64,000 nucleotides of DNA from Rhizobium sp. ACO-34A (lineage in GTDB: Bacteria; Pseudomonadota; Alphaproteobacteria; Rhizobiales; Rhizobiaceae): assembly GCA_002600635.1 (NCBI GenBank), contig CP021371.1, positions 1,615,001-1,679,000 of the forward strand. Reading direction: 5' to 3'. The stretch's first letter is position 1. Each line of letters begins with the position of its first letter. A model generated the notes under the pieces. That model made no database searches and had not been told where the DNA came from. It worked only from the letters and a program-made list of their open reading frames with translations. A program made the translations under genes and the position numbers. This document shows, one piece after another, positions 27,053 through 36,162 of this stretch.

Positions 27053-28342
27053 GTGCGTAGGGCTGGAGAGACTTCTGACGAAGATAGACGGCACAGGGAG
27101 CGCGGCGATCTGCTCTGGATCGCTGTCCCGGGCCGTTCTGTTCCGCCAGCCTTGCTTCGGGCTGCAGTGGTCACAAGGCAGGAAGCAAGAATAATTGCCG
27201 GTTCGGCCGTCGTTTTTGCTCCTCTTACCTGTGAAAGCCTCGGAACCGATATCCGCGATCTGCGCCGCATTCTGGGGGAGAGCGCCTATCTGGTGATCGT
27301 TGTCGAGGAAAATCTCGGCTCCGACTGGTTCGACCGCGCTCTCGATCTCGGTGCGGATGATGTGTTATCCGATCTCGACGATGCCGTCGTCGCGCGCTGT
27401 CTCTCCCGCGCCCGCAAGGTGCAGGAGCGTACGCGCCGGGCGGAGGACGAGGTGGGCCACGTCACCCTCGAACGGGACTATCTGCAGGCCTGCATCGATC
27501 ATCTGCCGACGCCGATCTTCTTCAAGAATGTCGAAGGCGTCTATGTCGGCTGCAACTCTGCCTTTGCCGAATATCTCGGGTTGCCACTTGAAACGATTCT
27601 GGGGGCATCCGTCTATGACGTTGCGCCCGCGGAGATCGCGAGACGATATCAGGCGGCCGACGATGCGCTGTTCGATAGCGGAGGTGTGCAGGTTTACGAA
27701 AGCAAGGTCTGTCACTCCAACGGGGACATGCGCTTCGTCGAATTCCAGAAGGCGGTGATCAAGAGCCGGAACCAGGGTGTGTACGGCATTGCCGGTGCGA
27801 TCCTCGACATTACCGACCGCAAGCGTCTCGAGACCCAGCTGATCGAAGCCGCCGAGCGCGATCCGCTGACCAACGCCTATAACCGCCGCAAGTTCTTCCA
27901 GTTGGCCGAGGATGCTGCCGAATGGGCGCGCAACGGCTCAAGACCCGTTTCGGTTGCGATCATCGACGTCGACCAGTTCAAGCTGATCAACGATCGCCTT
28001 GGTCATTCCGAGGGAGACAACATATTGCGAACGGTGTCGCAGGTACTCGAAGCCACCATCGGAGGGGACAACATCGTCGCCCGCGCCGGCGGCGAGGAGT
28101 TCTACGCGCTCTTTCCGGGACTGTCTCTCAAGGATGCCGCGGCGCTGGCCGATGACATGCGCCGCGAGGTTGAACGCTTCTGCCGGGTCGATGTGCTGTC
28201 ATCCGTAGCCGGCACCGTCAGCGTCGGCCTTGCCCGGTTCGACGCGAATGCCGAAAACCTGGATGACGCGCTGAAACGCGCGGACACCGCCCTTTATCTC
28301 GCCAAGAGGGAAGGGCGAAACCAGATCCGTCTTGCCGTCTGA
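27053..28342 (+). CDS. PAS-GGDEF diguanylate cyclase
   Basis: 429 residues, probably cytoplasmic. Residues about 45-125 resemble a degenerate receiver-like alpha/beta domain (A-Y-L-V-I-V-V-E, L-D-L-G-A-D-D-V-L-S). A PAS domain spans about 143-258 (P-T-P-I-F-F-K-N-V-E-G-V-Y, D-I-T-D-R-K-R-L). The GGDEF domain follows, with D-P-L-T-N-A-Y-N-R-R and an active-site G-G-E-E-F at 346-350, so cyclic-di-GMP synthesis is expected. The inhibitory RxxD site is missing (Asn340 instead of Asp). The start is uncertain: the GTG at 27053 has no clear ribosome site. Confidence 0.88.
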   Translation: MRRAGETSDEDRRHRERGDLLWIAVPGRSVPPALLRAAVVTRQEARIIAGSAVVFAPLTCESLGTDIRDLRRILGESAYLVIVVEENLGSDWFDRALDLGADDVLSDLDDAVVARCLSRARKVQERTRRAEDEVGHVTLERDYLQACIDHLPTPIFFKNVEGVYVGCNSAFAEYLGLPLETILGASVYDVAPAEIARRYQAADDALFDSGGVQVYESKVCHSNGDMRFVEFQKAVIKSRNQGVYGIAGAILDITDRKRLETQLIEAAERDPLTNAYNRRKFFQLAEDAAEWARNGSRPVSVAIIDVDQFKLINDRLGHSEGDNILRTVSQVLEATIGGDNIVARAGGEEFYALFPGLSLKDAAALADDMRREVERFCRVDVLSSVAGTVSVGLARFDANAENLDDALKRADTALYLAKREGRNQIRLAV

Positions 28343-28360
28343 CAGGCTGTGCGACGACCG

Positions 28361-30247
28361 TCAGGTCGCCGGGGCCTTGCGCACCACCACGCCGAGTTCG
28401 TCGCTTTCGCGCACCTGCCGCAGATGTTCTTCCGCCTGGGTCGCTTCGCGCTGGCGGTTCCACATCGAGGCGTAGAGCCCGTTCTTTTCCAGCAGGGCGG
28501 AGTGCGTGCCGCGTTCGGCAATCTCGCCGCCCTTCAGCACGATGATCTCGTCGGCTCCGACGACAGTCGAGAGGCGATGCGCGATGACCAGCGTCGTGCG
28601 GTTTTTCGAGACGATATCGAGCGCCGCCTGGATTTCCTGCTCGGTCGTGGTGTCGAGTGCCGAGGTCGCCTCGTCGAGGATCAGGATCGGCGGTGCTTTC
28701 AGCACCGTGCGGGCGATAGCCACGCGCTGTTTTTCGCCGCCGGAAAGCTTCAGCCCGCGCTCGCCGACCATCGTCCTGAAGCCATCCGGCAGATCCCGGA
28801 TGAAATGGCTGATCTGCGCGATATCCGCTGCCTGCTCGATCTCCGCATCGGTGGCGCTCGGGCGACCGTAGCGAATGTTGTAGGCGATGGTATCGTTGAA
28901 CAGCACGGTATCCTGCGGCACCATGCCGATCACCTTGCGCAGGCTCTGCTGGGTGACGTCGCGCACATCCTGCCCGTCGATGGTAATCGAACCCTGCTGG
29001 ATGTCGTAGAAGCGGTAGAGCAGGCGAGAGATCGTCGACTTGCCCGCGCCGGAGGGGCCGACCACCGCGACCGTCTTACCGGCCGGAACCTCGAAGGAAA
29101 TGCCCTTGAGGATGGGACGCTGCGGATCGTAGGCGAAGTGGACATCCTTGAAGGCGATGCTGCCCTGGGCGATGGCAAGCGCTGGTGCACCGGGCTTGTC
29201 GTTCACTTCCGCCTGGACCTCGAGCAGGTCGAACATCTGTTCGATGTCGGTAAGGCCCTGCCGTATTTCGCGGTAGACGAAGCCGATGAAGTTGAGCGGG
29301 ATGGAAAGCTGCATCAGCATGGCGTTGATGAAGACGAAATCGCCGATCGTCTGATCGCCGCGCTGTACTGCGAGTGCGGACATGACCATCATCACGGCGG
29401 TGCCGAGGCCGAAGATCACGCCCTGGCCGAAGTTGAGCCAGCCGAGCGAGGTCCAGACCTCAGTCGCGGCCTTTTCATAGCGCGCCATGGAGCCGTCGAA
29501 CCGCTTGGCCTCCATCTCCTCGTTGCCGAAATATTTCACGGTCTCGAAGTTCAGAAGCGAGTCGATCGCCTTGGTGTTGGCGTCGGTATCGCTGTCGTTC
29601 ATCGCGCGGCGGATGTTGATGCGCCAGTCGCTGGCCTTGATGGTGAACCAGATATAGGCGCAGACGGTGATGGCCGTGACAGCAAGATAGGAAAAGCCGT
29701 AGCCCCACCAGAAGATCACCGCCGTCAGCAGGAATTCGATGAGCGTCGGAACGGAATTGAGAATGGTGAAACGGACGATCGTTTCGATGCCCTTGGTGCC
29801 GCGCTCGATGATGCGCGAAAGGCCTCCGGTCTTGCGCTCCAGATGGAACCGCAGGGAAAGCCGGTGCATGTGGACGAAGGTCTTGTAGGCAAGCTGGCGC
29901 ACCGCATATTGCCCGACGCTGGCAAACAGCGCGTCACGCAGCTGGTTGAGGCCGACCTGGGCGATACGGACGACGTTGTAGGCAATGACGAGCACGACCG
30001 CGCCAAGCAGGAAGGCGGGAAGCAGTCCGACCATGTCGAGCTTGCCGTTCAGCGCATCCGTTGCCCACTTGAAGAAGTAGGGAACGAGGATCAGCACGAA
30101 TTTCGAGATGATCAGGAAAACGGTTGCCCAGACGACCCGCATCTTCAGATCGCGCCGGTCGGCGGGCCACATGTACGGCCACAGATTGACCAGCGTCCCC
30201 ATCGGATTGCTGCTGTCGGCAGAAATCGTCTTCTTCCTGTCAGCCAT
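28361..30247 (-). CDS. Atm1-family ABC exporter (ATP-binding/permease)
   Basis: A 628-residue half-transporter that works as a homodimer in the inner membrane. The six-helix permease domain carries the Atm1/ABCB7 signatures T-D-A-N-T-K-A-I-D-S-L-L-N (221-233) and Y-F-G-N-E-E-M-E. The ATPase has Walker A G-P-S-G-A-G-K-S (397-404), L-S-G-G-E-K-Q-R and Walker B I-L-I-L-D-E-A-T-S-A-L-D. Relatives export glutathione-linked sulfur or metal conjugates and confer metal tolerance. It is transcribed alone; a strong terminator at 30281-30309 separates it from the LysM gene. Confidence 0.93.
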   Translation of the reverse strand: MADRKKTISADSSNPMGTLVNLWPYMWPADRRDLKMRVVWATVFLIISKFVLILVPYFFKWATDALNGKLDMVGLLPAFLLGAVVLVIAYNVVRIAQVGLNQLRDALFASVGQYAVRQLAYKTFVHMHRLSLRFHLERKTGGLSRIIERGTKGIETIVRFTILNSVPTLIEFLLTAVIFWWGYGFSYLAVTAITVCAYIWFTIKASDWRINIRRAMNDSDTDANTKAIDSLLNFETVKYFGNEEMEAKRFDGSMARYEKAATEVWTSLGWLNFGQGVIFGLGTAVMMVMSALAVQRGDQTIGDFVFINAMLMQLSIPLNFIGFVYREIRQGLTDIEQMFDLLEVQAEVNDKPGAPALAIAQGSIAFKDVHFAYDPQRPILKGISFEVPAGKTVAVVGPSGAGKSTISRLLYRFYDIQQGSITIDGQDVRDVTQQSLRKVIGMVPQDTVLFNDTIAYNIRYGRPSATDAEIEQAADIAQISHFIRDLPDGFRTMVGERGLKLSGGEKQRVAIARTVLKAPPILILDEATSALDTTTEQEIQAALDIVSKNRTTLVIAHRLSTVVGADEIIVLKGGEIAERGTHSALLEKNGLYASMWNRQREATQAEEHLRQVRESDELGVVVRKAPAT

Positions 30248-30280
30248 GAATACCGGCCCCGTCCTTGCGCAAACGATAAA

Positions 30281-30309
30281 AGGCGGCGGTCCTGTTCGGA
30301 CCGCCGCCT
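30281..30309 (-). terminator. Rho-independent terminator behind the LysM gene
   Basis: A perfect 12-bp stem, AGGCGGCGGTCC (30281-30292) with GGACCGCCGCCT (30298-30309), and a 5-base loop. Read on the minus strand it is followed by TTTATCGTTTG. It lies 50 bases past the stop of the LysM gene and just before the Atm1 exporter start. Confidence 0.85.
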
Positions 30310-30360
30310 CTCGGCAAATAGGATCTAGCCCCCGCTAATGCAATGGGCGTTTTCTGATCG

Positions 30361-32361
30361 TCAGTTCAGCTTTTCGCCATGCAGCCGCTTGCGGTGCAGT
30401 TCTTCCGCGTTCGGCAAGGCCTCGTTCGGGACGGAAAAAATCTGGCCCGGTTCGATCTTGTCCGGATTGGCGATCTGTCCGGCATTGGCCAGATAGATCG
30501 TCGTATAGCGGACGCCCTGACCATAGACGCGGCGCGAGATCTGCCACAGGGTATCGCCGCGCCGGATGATGACGCTGTTGCGGCTTTCCTGCAGCGGAGC
30601 CTGCGTGATCGTCTTCGGTTCGGCGGTTGCAGTCTCGGTCGTGCCGAAAGCGCTGTCGGTCGAAGGGCTCTGATCCTGAATGGCAACAGTAGGCGCAGGC
30701 GCCGCCGGTGCAAGGATTGCGTCGATCAGGCTGGCCAGCTTCGGCAGGGCGGTGCCCATCGCCTTGACGTCAGCGGCCGGAACCGCCCGCAGCGCGGACA
30801 GCGCGGTCTTTGCACCGCTTGTCGCCTGCGTGATGAAGTCGATTAGTGCCTGACCCGTGGACGAAGGCAGGCGGAAGTCCGCGATGGACTGCAGACCGAT
30901 TTCCGTCGCGGAACGGGCGGCTGCCAGTTCCTCGATCGCGGGCGACTTGCCGTCGGCATAAAGTCTCTTGAGGATAGCGAAAGCCTTGGAGAGCGCATCG
31001 CGCTGCTTTTCGAAGGCGACCTGTTCCAGAGGAACGAGGCCGGCTGCGTCGCCGGAGGCTTGAGCTACGACGGAGACCTGATCGCCGGCCGGGCGGTCGA
31101 ACGGTACGGAGGCCTTCACCTTGACGTTGCCGTTCTCATCCAGCAGTTCGACGGTGATGACATGGCTGCCGACCGGCAGGTCGATGGTGCCCTCGACCAC
31201 GAAATGGCCGGTTGCGTCCGTCTTGATCTCGCCGATCCGTGTTTCGTCCGCCAGCGCACGCACGGTGCTTCCGGCCGGAGCTTCACCGGCGACAAAAATA
31301 CGCTTGCCTTCGATTTCAACCGCGCTGACCTGGATTTCGGCCTTCACGGCAGGGGTGGCGGGCGTCGCAGGTGCAGGCGCCGCGGCATCGTTGGTTGCCG
31401 CCGTTGCTGTCTCCGCTGCAACACGGCTCTGCTTGGCATCCGAATTCACGGTTTCCGGCAGGGTAATCAGGCGGCTTGCTTCGCCTGGTTTGGTGACCAT
31501 GGCGAGCAGCTTGCCGTCGGACGAAGTCGGCACCGAGACCGTCGCCATCTCTTCGGAAGTGGCGGTCTTGCCGTCCTTGCCGGTGACGCGCAGCGCCAGA
31601 ACATGGTCACCGGGCGGCAACGGCTGGTCCAGCACGGCCACGAAATCGCCGTTCGGCTCGACCTGTACCGAGGTAACCGTCTTGTCACCGCTGACGATGT
31701 CGAGCTTGGCGCCGGGCTCGGCGCTGCCGGCGATCACCGTCGAGCCATCGGGCTCGACACGAAGAACGTCGAAGCGCGGCAGTGTCGAGGCGCTTTCGTC
31801 GGCAGGTGCCGCCGGAGTTGCGGCTGCAGGCGCTTCCGTTGCCGGTGCGGCCGGGGGCGTCGTGCCCTTGAGGGCGTGCTCGATCGGTCCCAGAAGTGTG
31901 CTGGCCGCGGACGGATCCTGCGGCAGCGCTTCGAGCAGCGCCAGTGCCTTGGCGGCATTGTCGCGAGCGCTCTTCAGCGTATCGATTGCGGTTGTATCGG
32001 GCAATTGCGGAATTTCAAGTGCCGACAGCGCCGAAAGAGCGCTCTGCGCGGCCGTCTTCGCCGACGTGAAAGCCTCGACTGCCGGTGTCTTGCCATCTGC
32101 GAACAAAGACGACAGGCCACTGACGGCGGTCGCCGCATCGGCCTTCAGGCGATCCATCTTCTCGGCCGCGGCCTTGCCGGCTTCGGCAAGCGTCGTTTCC
32201 GCCTTCGCTGCCGTATCCTTGGCTGTGTCGGCGGCCGTCGTCGTCGGCTTCTCGGCTTCCTTGCCGGTCTCGGAAATCCGCGGCAATACGAAGAACACCA
32301 TCAGCAGAGTCGCGACGCCCAGCACCAACAAAGCGACCCATCCGGTGCGGTTTTTCATCAT
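30361..32361 (-). CDS. LysM protein with Ig-like domains and a duplicated helical module
   Basis: 666 residues. A membrane anchor at 7-26 is followed by an Ala/Lys/Glu-rich segment, helical module A (about 76-146), an Ala/Pro linker, Ig-like domain 1 (about 196-278), Ig-like domain 2 (about 343-424), helical module B (about 457-527), another linker and a C-terminal LysM domain (597-645, R-R-G-D-T-L-W-Q-I-S). Modules A and B share the core L-[FY]-A-D-G-K-[ST]-P-A-[VI]-E (from residues 86 and 467). It probably spans the periplasm and binds peptidoglycan. Rhizobial relatives are annotated only as LysM proteins. Confidence 0.87.
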   Translation of the reverse strand: MMKNRTGWVALLVLGVATLLMVFFVLPRISETGKEAEKPTTTAADTAKDTAAKAETTLAEAGKAAAEKMDRLKADAATAVSGLSSLFADGKTPAVEAFTSAKTAAQSALSALSALEIPQLPDTTAIDTLKSARDNAAKALALLEALPQDPSAASTLLGPIEHALKGTTPPAAPATEAPAAATPAAPADESASTLPRFDVLRVEPDGSTVIAGSAEPGAKLDIVSGDKTVTSVQVEPNGDFVAVLDQPLPPGDHVLALRVTGKDGKTATSEEMATVSVPTSSDGKLLAMVTKPGEASRLITLPETVNSDAKQSRVAAETATAATNDAAAPAPATPATPAVKAEIQVSAVEIEGKRIFVAGEAPAGSTVRALADETRIGEIKTDATGHFVVEGTIDLPVGSHVITVELLDENGNVKVKASVPFDRPAGDQVSVVAQASGDAAGLVPLEQVAFEKQRDALSKAFAILKRLYADGKSPAIEELAAARSATEIGLQSIADFRLPSSTGQALIDFITQATSGAKTALSALRAVPAADVKAMGTALPKLASLIDAILAPAAPAPTVAIQDQSPSTDSAFGTTETATAEPKTITQAPLQESRNSVIIRRGDTLWQISRRVYGQGVRYTTIYLANAGQIANPDKIEPGQIFSVPNEALPNAEELHRKRLHGEKLN

Positions 32362-32516
32362 TCTTTCTCTCCGGGCGGATAAACCGCCATGACCCCAAGG
32401 AAATTGCTAGCGTCATCTGACCGTTTTCACAAGCGTTCTCAAGGGATTCCGGGTTTCCGCGCACCGCTTTCAGTCTATTTTGTTGACCTCACGGTCCCTG
32501 CATAGTTTTTTGGGGC

Positions 32517-33137
32517 ATGACCGAAAACAATTTTCCGATTCGATCCGTCTGCGTCTACTGCGGCTCACAGCCCGGACGCGATCCCGCTTACATTGAAGCC
32601 GGCCGTGCGCTTGGCCGTTCCATCGCCACGCACGGGATGCGCCTCGTCTATGGCGGCGGCACCAAGGGTATCATGGGGGCGGTTGCAAGCGGCGTTCTTT
32701 CGAACGGCGGCAAGGTGACCGGGATCATCCCGGAATTCCTCGTCGACATGGAAGCGACACGCCATTCCCTCGGTCAGCTCGACGACTTGATTATCACGCC
32801 GGACATGCATGCGCGCAAGCATGCGATGTTCGAGCGTGCTGACGCTTTCGTAACGCTTCCGGGCGGGATCGGAACGCTTGAGGAAATCGTCGAGATCATG
32901 ACCTGGGCCCAGCTCGGACGCCATGAGAAGCCGATGGTCTTCGTCAACGTCAACGGCTTCTGGGACCCCATGCTGGAACTGATCCGCCACATGCGCGACC
33001 AGGGTTTCATCCACACCGGGCATCGCGTCCAGCCGCTCGTCATCGCAGATGTCGAGGAGGTCGTCCCGACAATCCTCGACAGGCTCGAGGCAACCGGCAA
33101 TACCGGCGGCTCCGGCGAAGTTATTTCAAAGCTTTGA
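32517..33137 (+). CDS. LOG family protein (TIGR00730, cytokinin riboside monophosphate phosphoribohydrolase type)
   Basis: 206 residues with a Rossmann-like fold. The LOG signature P-G-G-I-G-T-L-E-E lies at 115-123, preceded by M-H-A-R-K-H-A-M-F (97-105) and the nucleotide-binding Y-G-G-G-T-K-G-I-M-G (45-54). Members release nucleobase from cytokinin or AMP 5'-monophosphates; bacterial ones may use AMP. GGGGC just before the ATG is a weak ribosome site. It diverges from the LysM gene. Confidence 0.92.
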   Translation: MTENNFPIRSVCVYCGSQPGRDPAYIEAGRALGRSIATHGMRLVYGGGTKGIMGAVASGVLSNGGKVTGIIPEFLVDMEATRHSLGQLDDLIITPDMHARKHAMFERADAFVTLPGGIGTLEEIVEIMTWAQLGRHEKPMVFVNVNGFWDPMLELIRHMRDQGFIHTGHRVQPLVIADVEEVVPTILDRLEATGNTGGSGEVISKL

Positions 33138-33154
33138 GGAGAAAAGCCGGCGCG

Positions 33155-34063
33155 TCAGCGCCGGCGATAATCCCGGATCATCGGCAGCGAATAGAGCACG
33201 AGTGCTGCCCAGATCAGCGGAAAGGCGATCGTGCGCGCCGTGCCCAGCGGTTCCTTGAACAGGAAGACGGCAATCAGGAAGATCATCGTCGGTGCGATGT
33301 ACTGCATGATGCCGATGGTCGAGAGCCTGAGGAGCTTCGCGCCGTTCGCATAGATGATCAGCGGGCAGGCGGTGATGACACCGCTCGAAAGCAGCAGTAT
33401 CGTATCGGTCGAGCTGGTCGTGAAGAAATGGCTCTGGCCGGAAACGCCGAGATAGATCATGTAGGCGAGCGCCGGAAGACTGAGCAGCAGCACTTCCAGC
33501 AGAAAGCCCTGATTGGGGCCGATCGGCAGTGTCTTGCGGAAGAAGGCGTAGAAACCCCAGGTCACCGTCAATCCGAGCGAGACCCACGGAAGCGTTCCGG
33601 CCTCAACGGTCAGGATCGCCACGGCGATGGCCGCCAGCGCGATTGCCGCGATCTGCGCGGGCTTCAGCTTTTCCTTGAGCAGCACCGCGCCGAGGAACAC
33701 CGAAAACAACGGATTGATGAAGTAGCCGAGTGCGGTGTCGAGCGCGCGGCCGGCGCCGATCGACCAGACGTAAAGGCCCCAGTTGATGCTGATCAGCGTC
33801 GCGGTCAGCGCCGCCATCAGGATGATGCGCGGCGAGCGAAGAGCTGCCTTCAGATCATCGGTCCGTCGGAGGATCAGAAGCACGCCGGCAGCGATCGGAA
33901 TCGACCAGATGACCCGGTGGGCGATCACCTCCGTCGGCGGGATATGGGCTACGGCCTTCATGAACAGGGGCAGGAAGCCCCAGATGACATAGGCCGTCAG
34001 TGCGAAGGCGAAGCCCCGCGCGCTGTCTTCATTTTCGATTGCCGGAGCAATAGGGTCCGTCAT
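33155..34063 (-). CDS. rarD: EamA-family transporter RarD
   Basis: 302 residues with about ten membrane helices. The N-terminal helix G-F-A-F-A-L-T-A-Y-V-I-W-G-F-L-P-L and the segment S-I-N-W-G-L-Y-V-W-S-I are hallmarks of RarD (chloramphenicol-sensitive) proteins in the drug/metabolite superfamily. The transported compound is unknown. The ATG at 34063 follows GGGCGGAAA; a start at 34144 would add an atypical basic leader. It converges on the LOG gene. Confidence 0.9.
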   Translation of the reverse strand: MTDPIAPAIENEDSARGFAFALTAYVIWGFLPLFMKAVAHIPPTEVIAHRVIWSIPIAAGVLLILRRTDDLKAALRSPRIILMAALTATLISINWGLYVWSIGAGRALDTALGYFINPLFSVFLGAVLLKEKLKPAQIAAIALAAIAVAILTVEAGTLPWVSLGLTVTWGFYAFFRKTLPIGPNQGFLLEVLLLSLPALAYMIYLGVSGQSHFFTTSSTDTILLLSSGVITACPLIIYANGAKLLRLSTIGIMQYIAPTMIFLIAVFLFKEPLGTARTIAFPLIWAALVLYSLPMIRDYRRR

Positions 34064-34168
34064 GGTATTTCCGCCCGAGTTTTTCTTTTTGCCCCTCCGG
34101 TTACCTGAAGGTTTGCGAATGAACAAATTCATTCCCGTGAACAATGGCTGATTGCATCTGAACCACCG

Positions 34169-35131
34169 GTGCGGCAGGCTGTCGGGCAGGGCGACGGGGC
34201 ATTGTTGACGAGGCAGGAGATGCTGCAGGGTTCAACCGTGGAACAACGGCGCCATTACGCGATACGGATGCTGGAGAAGGCCGGCGTCTCGTCGGACGCC
34301 GCCTTGCTTCGTGCTTTCACGCATGTGCCGCGTGAGGATTTCGTCGGCCGGCCGCCCTGGCTGGTCTCCAACCACGGCAGTTACCGTGAGGCGCCGTCGG
34401 ATGATCTGGCCTTTCTCTACGACGATGTGCTGGTCTCCCTCGATGCGCCACGCGGCGTCAATAATGGCAGTCCGTCACTGCATGCGCTTGGCATCCATGC
34501 GCTTGCGCCGAAACCCGGAGAACGGGTCTGCCACATCGGCGCCGGCACCGGCTATTACAGCGCGATCCTCGCCGAACTCGTCGGCGCCGCCGGTCATGTC
34601 ACCGCCGTGGAGTATGACGACGAACTTGCGGCTCGCGCAGAGGCGTGCCTGACAGAGTGGGCGAATGTCGAGGTCGTGAGGGGCAACGGGCTCGAATGGC
34701 CCAGGGAAGATGTCGATATCGTCTACGTCAACTTTGCCGTCGATCAGCCCGCCGGCCCATGGATCGACCGACTGAAACCCGGCGGCCGACTGCTCTTTCC
34801 GCTCGGCGTGCCGATCTTCGAGAAACGAGGCAAGGGGCCGGTCTATTCCGGCATGGCCGGCTATCTCCTCATCCGCCGCGAGCAGCGGGGCTATGCCGCG
34901 CGCTTCATCGAGAGCGTTTCCTTCGTCTGGGCCGAGGGCGCGCAGTTTTCCGACTGGGCAAGCCACGCCCGGCTTCGGGCGGCCTTCGGGGATAACTGGC
35001 GCGCCGTGCGCAGCCTGCGCTGGCGGCAACCGGAGCAGCCCGGGGAATGGTATTCCGAGGCCGACTGGGGGCTTTCGACCCGTCCGCCAGATGGAGATAT
35101 GGCAGAAACCACCGCCGGAGATGGTGGGTAG
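34169..35131 (+). CDS. Protein-L-isoaspartate O-methyltransferase-like protein
   Basis: About 320 residues. The S-adenosylmethionine motif I is C-H-I-G-A-G-T-G-Y-Y-S-A (121-132), preceded by the P-S-L-H-A-L-G segment of the PCMT family. The C-terminal extension after about residue 230 is unlike the roughly 210-residue repair enzyme, so the substrate may differ. The start is uncertain: the GTG at 34169 gives 320 residues, whereas the ATG at 34220 has AGGAG only one base away. A 10-codon ORF (34119-34151) precedes it with a GAAGG site. Confidence 0.8.
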   Translation: MRQAVGQGDGALLTRQEMLQGSTVEQRRHYAIRMLEKAGVSSDAALLRAFTHVPREDFVGRPPWLVSNHGSYREAPSDDLAFLYDDVLVSLDAPRGVNNGSPSLHALGIHALAPKPGERVCHIGAGTGYYSAILAELVGAAGHVTAVEYDDELAARAEACLTEWANVEVVRGNGLEWPREDVDIVYVNFAVDQPAGPWIDRLKPGGRLLFPLGVPIFEKRGKGPVYSGMAGYLLIRREQRGYAARFIESVSFVWAEGAQFSDWASHARLRAAFGDNWRAVRSLRWRQPEQPGEWYSEADWGLSTRPPDGDMAETTAGDGG

Positions 35132-35155
35132 CATGCGGGCCGGAATAGAGCGGCC

Positions 35156-36061
35156 TCAGGATACCCGGCCATGCTCGGAGAGAAAATCCAGCATCACGCG
35201 GATGCGCGCCGGCAAATGTCCGCCCTGACCGACATAGACGGCATGAAAGGCCTCGCTGCGCCGGGTTCGCGGATCGTCGAGTACCTGCACCAGACGGCCG
35301 GCGGCAATATCCTCGCGCACGGTGAAGGCGGCAAGTCGCGCAAGTCCGGTGCCGCCGATTGCCAGATGCCGGAGCCCTTCGCCATCGCTGGCGCTGACGC
35401 GTCCGACGACCGGGACAGAAACGATCCCGTCGCCCTGTGGAACATCCCAGTCCGAAAAGGCCCTGACATAACCGAAGCCCAACCGGCAATGATGCTCCAG
35501 ATCGTCGGCCGTCACAGGTGTGCCGTGGCGTGCCAGATAGTCCGGGGACGCGACGATCATCAGTTGGGTATCGCCGAGCTTGCGGGCAATCAGGCTGGAA
35601 CTAGTCATCGGACCGGCGCGCACAGCGATATCCGCCCGCTCGGCCAGAAGATCGACCACGAGGTCCGTCTGTACGATCTCCACGGAGATGCCGGGATTGT
35701 CACAGAGAAAGCGTGACAGAATGCGGGAGAGCACATGGGTGCCATAGGCGGCGCTGGTATTGATGCGGATCAGCCCGCGCGGATTGTCGAGCGAGGCAGC
35801 ACTTCGCTCGGCTTCGTCCATGTCCGCAAGAATGCGCACGGAACGCTCGTAGAAGGCGCGGCCTTCCGGCGTCAGCAGCAGCTTGCGGGTCGAGCGGTTG
35901 ACGAGGCGGGTGCCTAGCCGGGTTTCCAGCCGGGCAACCAGCTTGCTCACCGCCGATGGCGTCATGCGGCTGACACGAGCGGCAGCGGAAAAGCCGCCGC
36001 GCTCCACCACCTGCACGAAGACTTCCATCTCGCCGGACCTGTTGATGTCCTGTCGGGCCAT
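35156..36061 (-). CDS. LysR-family transcriptional regulator
   Basis: 301 residues. The N-terminal winged helix has G-G-F-S-A-A-A-R-V-S and S-A-V-S-K-L-V-A-R-L-E-T-R-L-G-T-R-L. The C-terminal effector domain is of the CrgA-like type (S-A-A-Y-G-T-H, W-D-V-P-Q-G-D-G). It diverges from the MFS-aldo/keto reductase pair across a 101-base gap, the usual layout for a LysR protein that controls its neighbours. Confidence 0.92.
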   Translation of the reverse strand: MARQDINRSGEMEVFVQVVERGGFSAAARVSRMTPSAVSKLVARLETRLGTRLVNRSTRKLLLTPEGRAFYERSVRILADMDEAERSAASLDNPRGLIRINTSAAYGTHVLSRILSRFLCDNPGISVEIVQTDLVVDLLAERADIAVRAGPMTSSSLIARKLGDTQLMIVASPDYLARHGTPVTADDLEHHCRLGFGYVRAFSDWDVPQGDGIVSVPVVGRVSASDGEGLRHLAIGGTGLARLAAFTVREDIAAGRLVQVLDDPRTRRSEAFHAVYVGQGGHLPARIRVMLDFLSEHGRVS

Positions 36062-36162
36062 TTTGTGAATTCATCTCATAGATATTGTTCTTCAAGGCAG
36101 ACTATTTCACTGAACCTCTCTTGTCTATCTGAAGGGCACTCGGCATCAGAAAGGATGATCCA

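Noticed and set aside
28349..30328. 659-codon plus-strand frame opposite the ABC exporter
   Set aside because: The minus-strand frame encodes all ABC motifs; the plus frame is compositional shadow with many His, Asp and Arg residues.
34119..34151. 10-codon ORF before the PCMT-like gene
   Set aside because: It has a modest GAAGG site but is too short to support as a gene; it is mentioned only as a possible upstream ORF.
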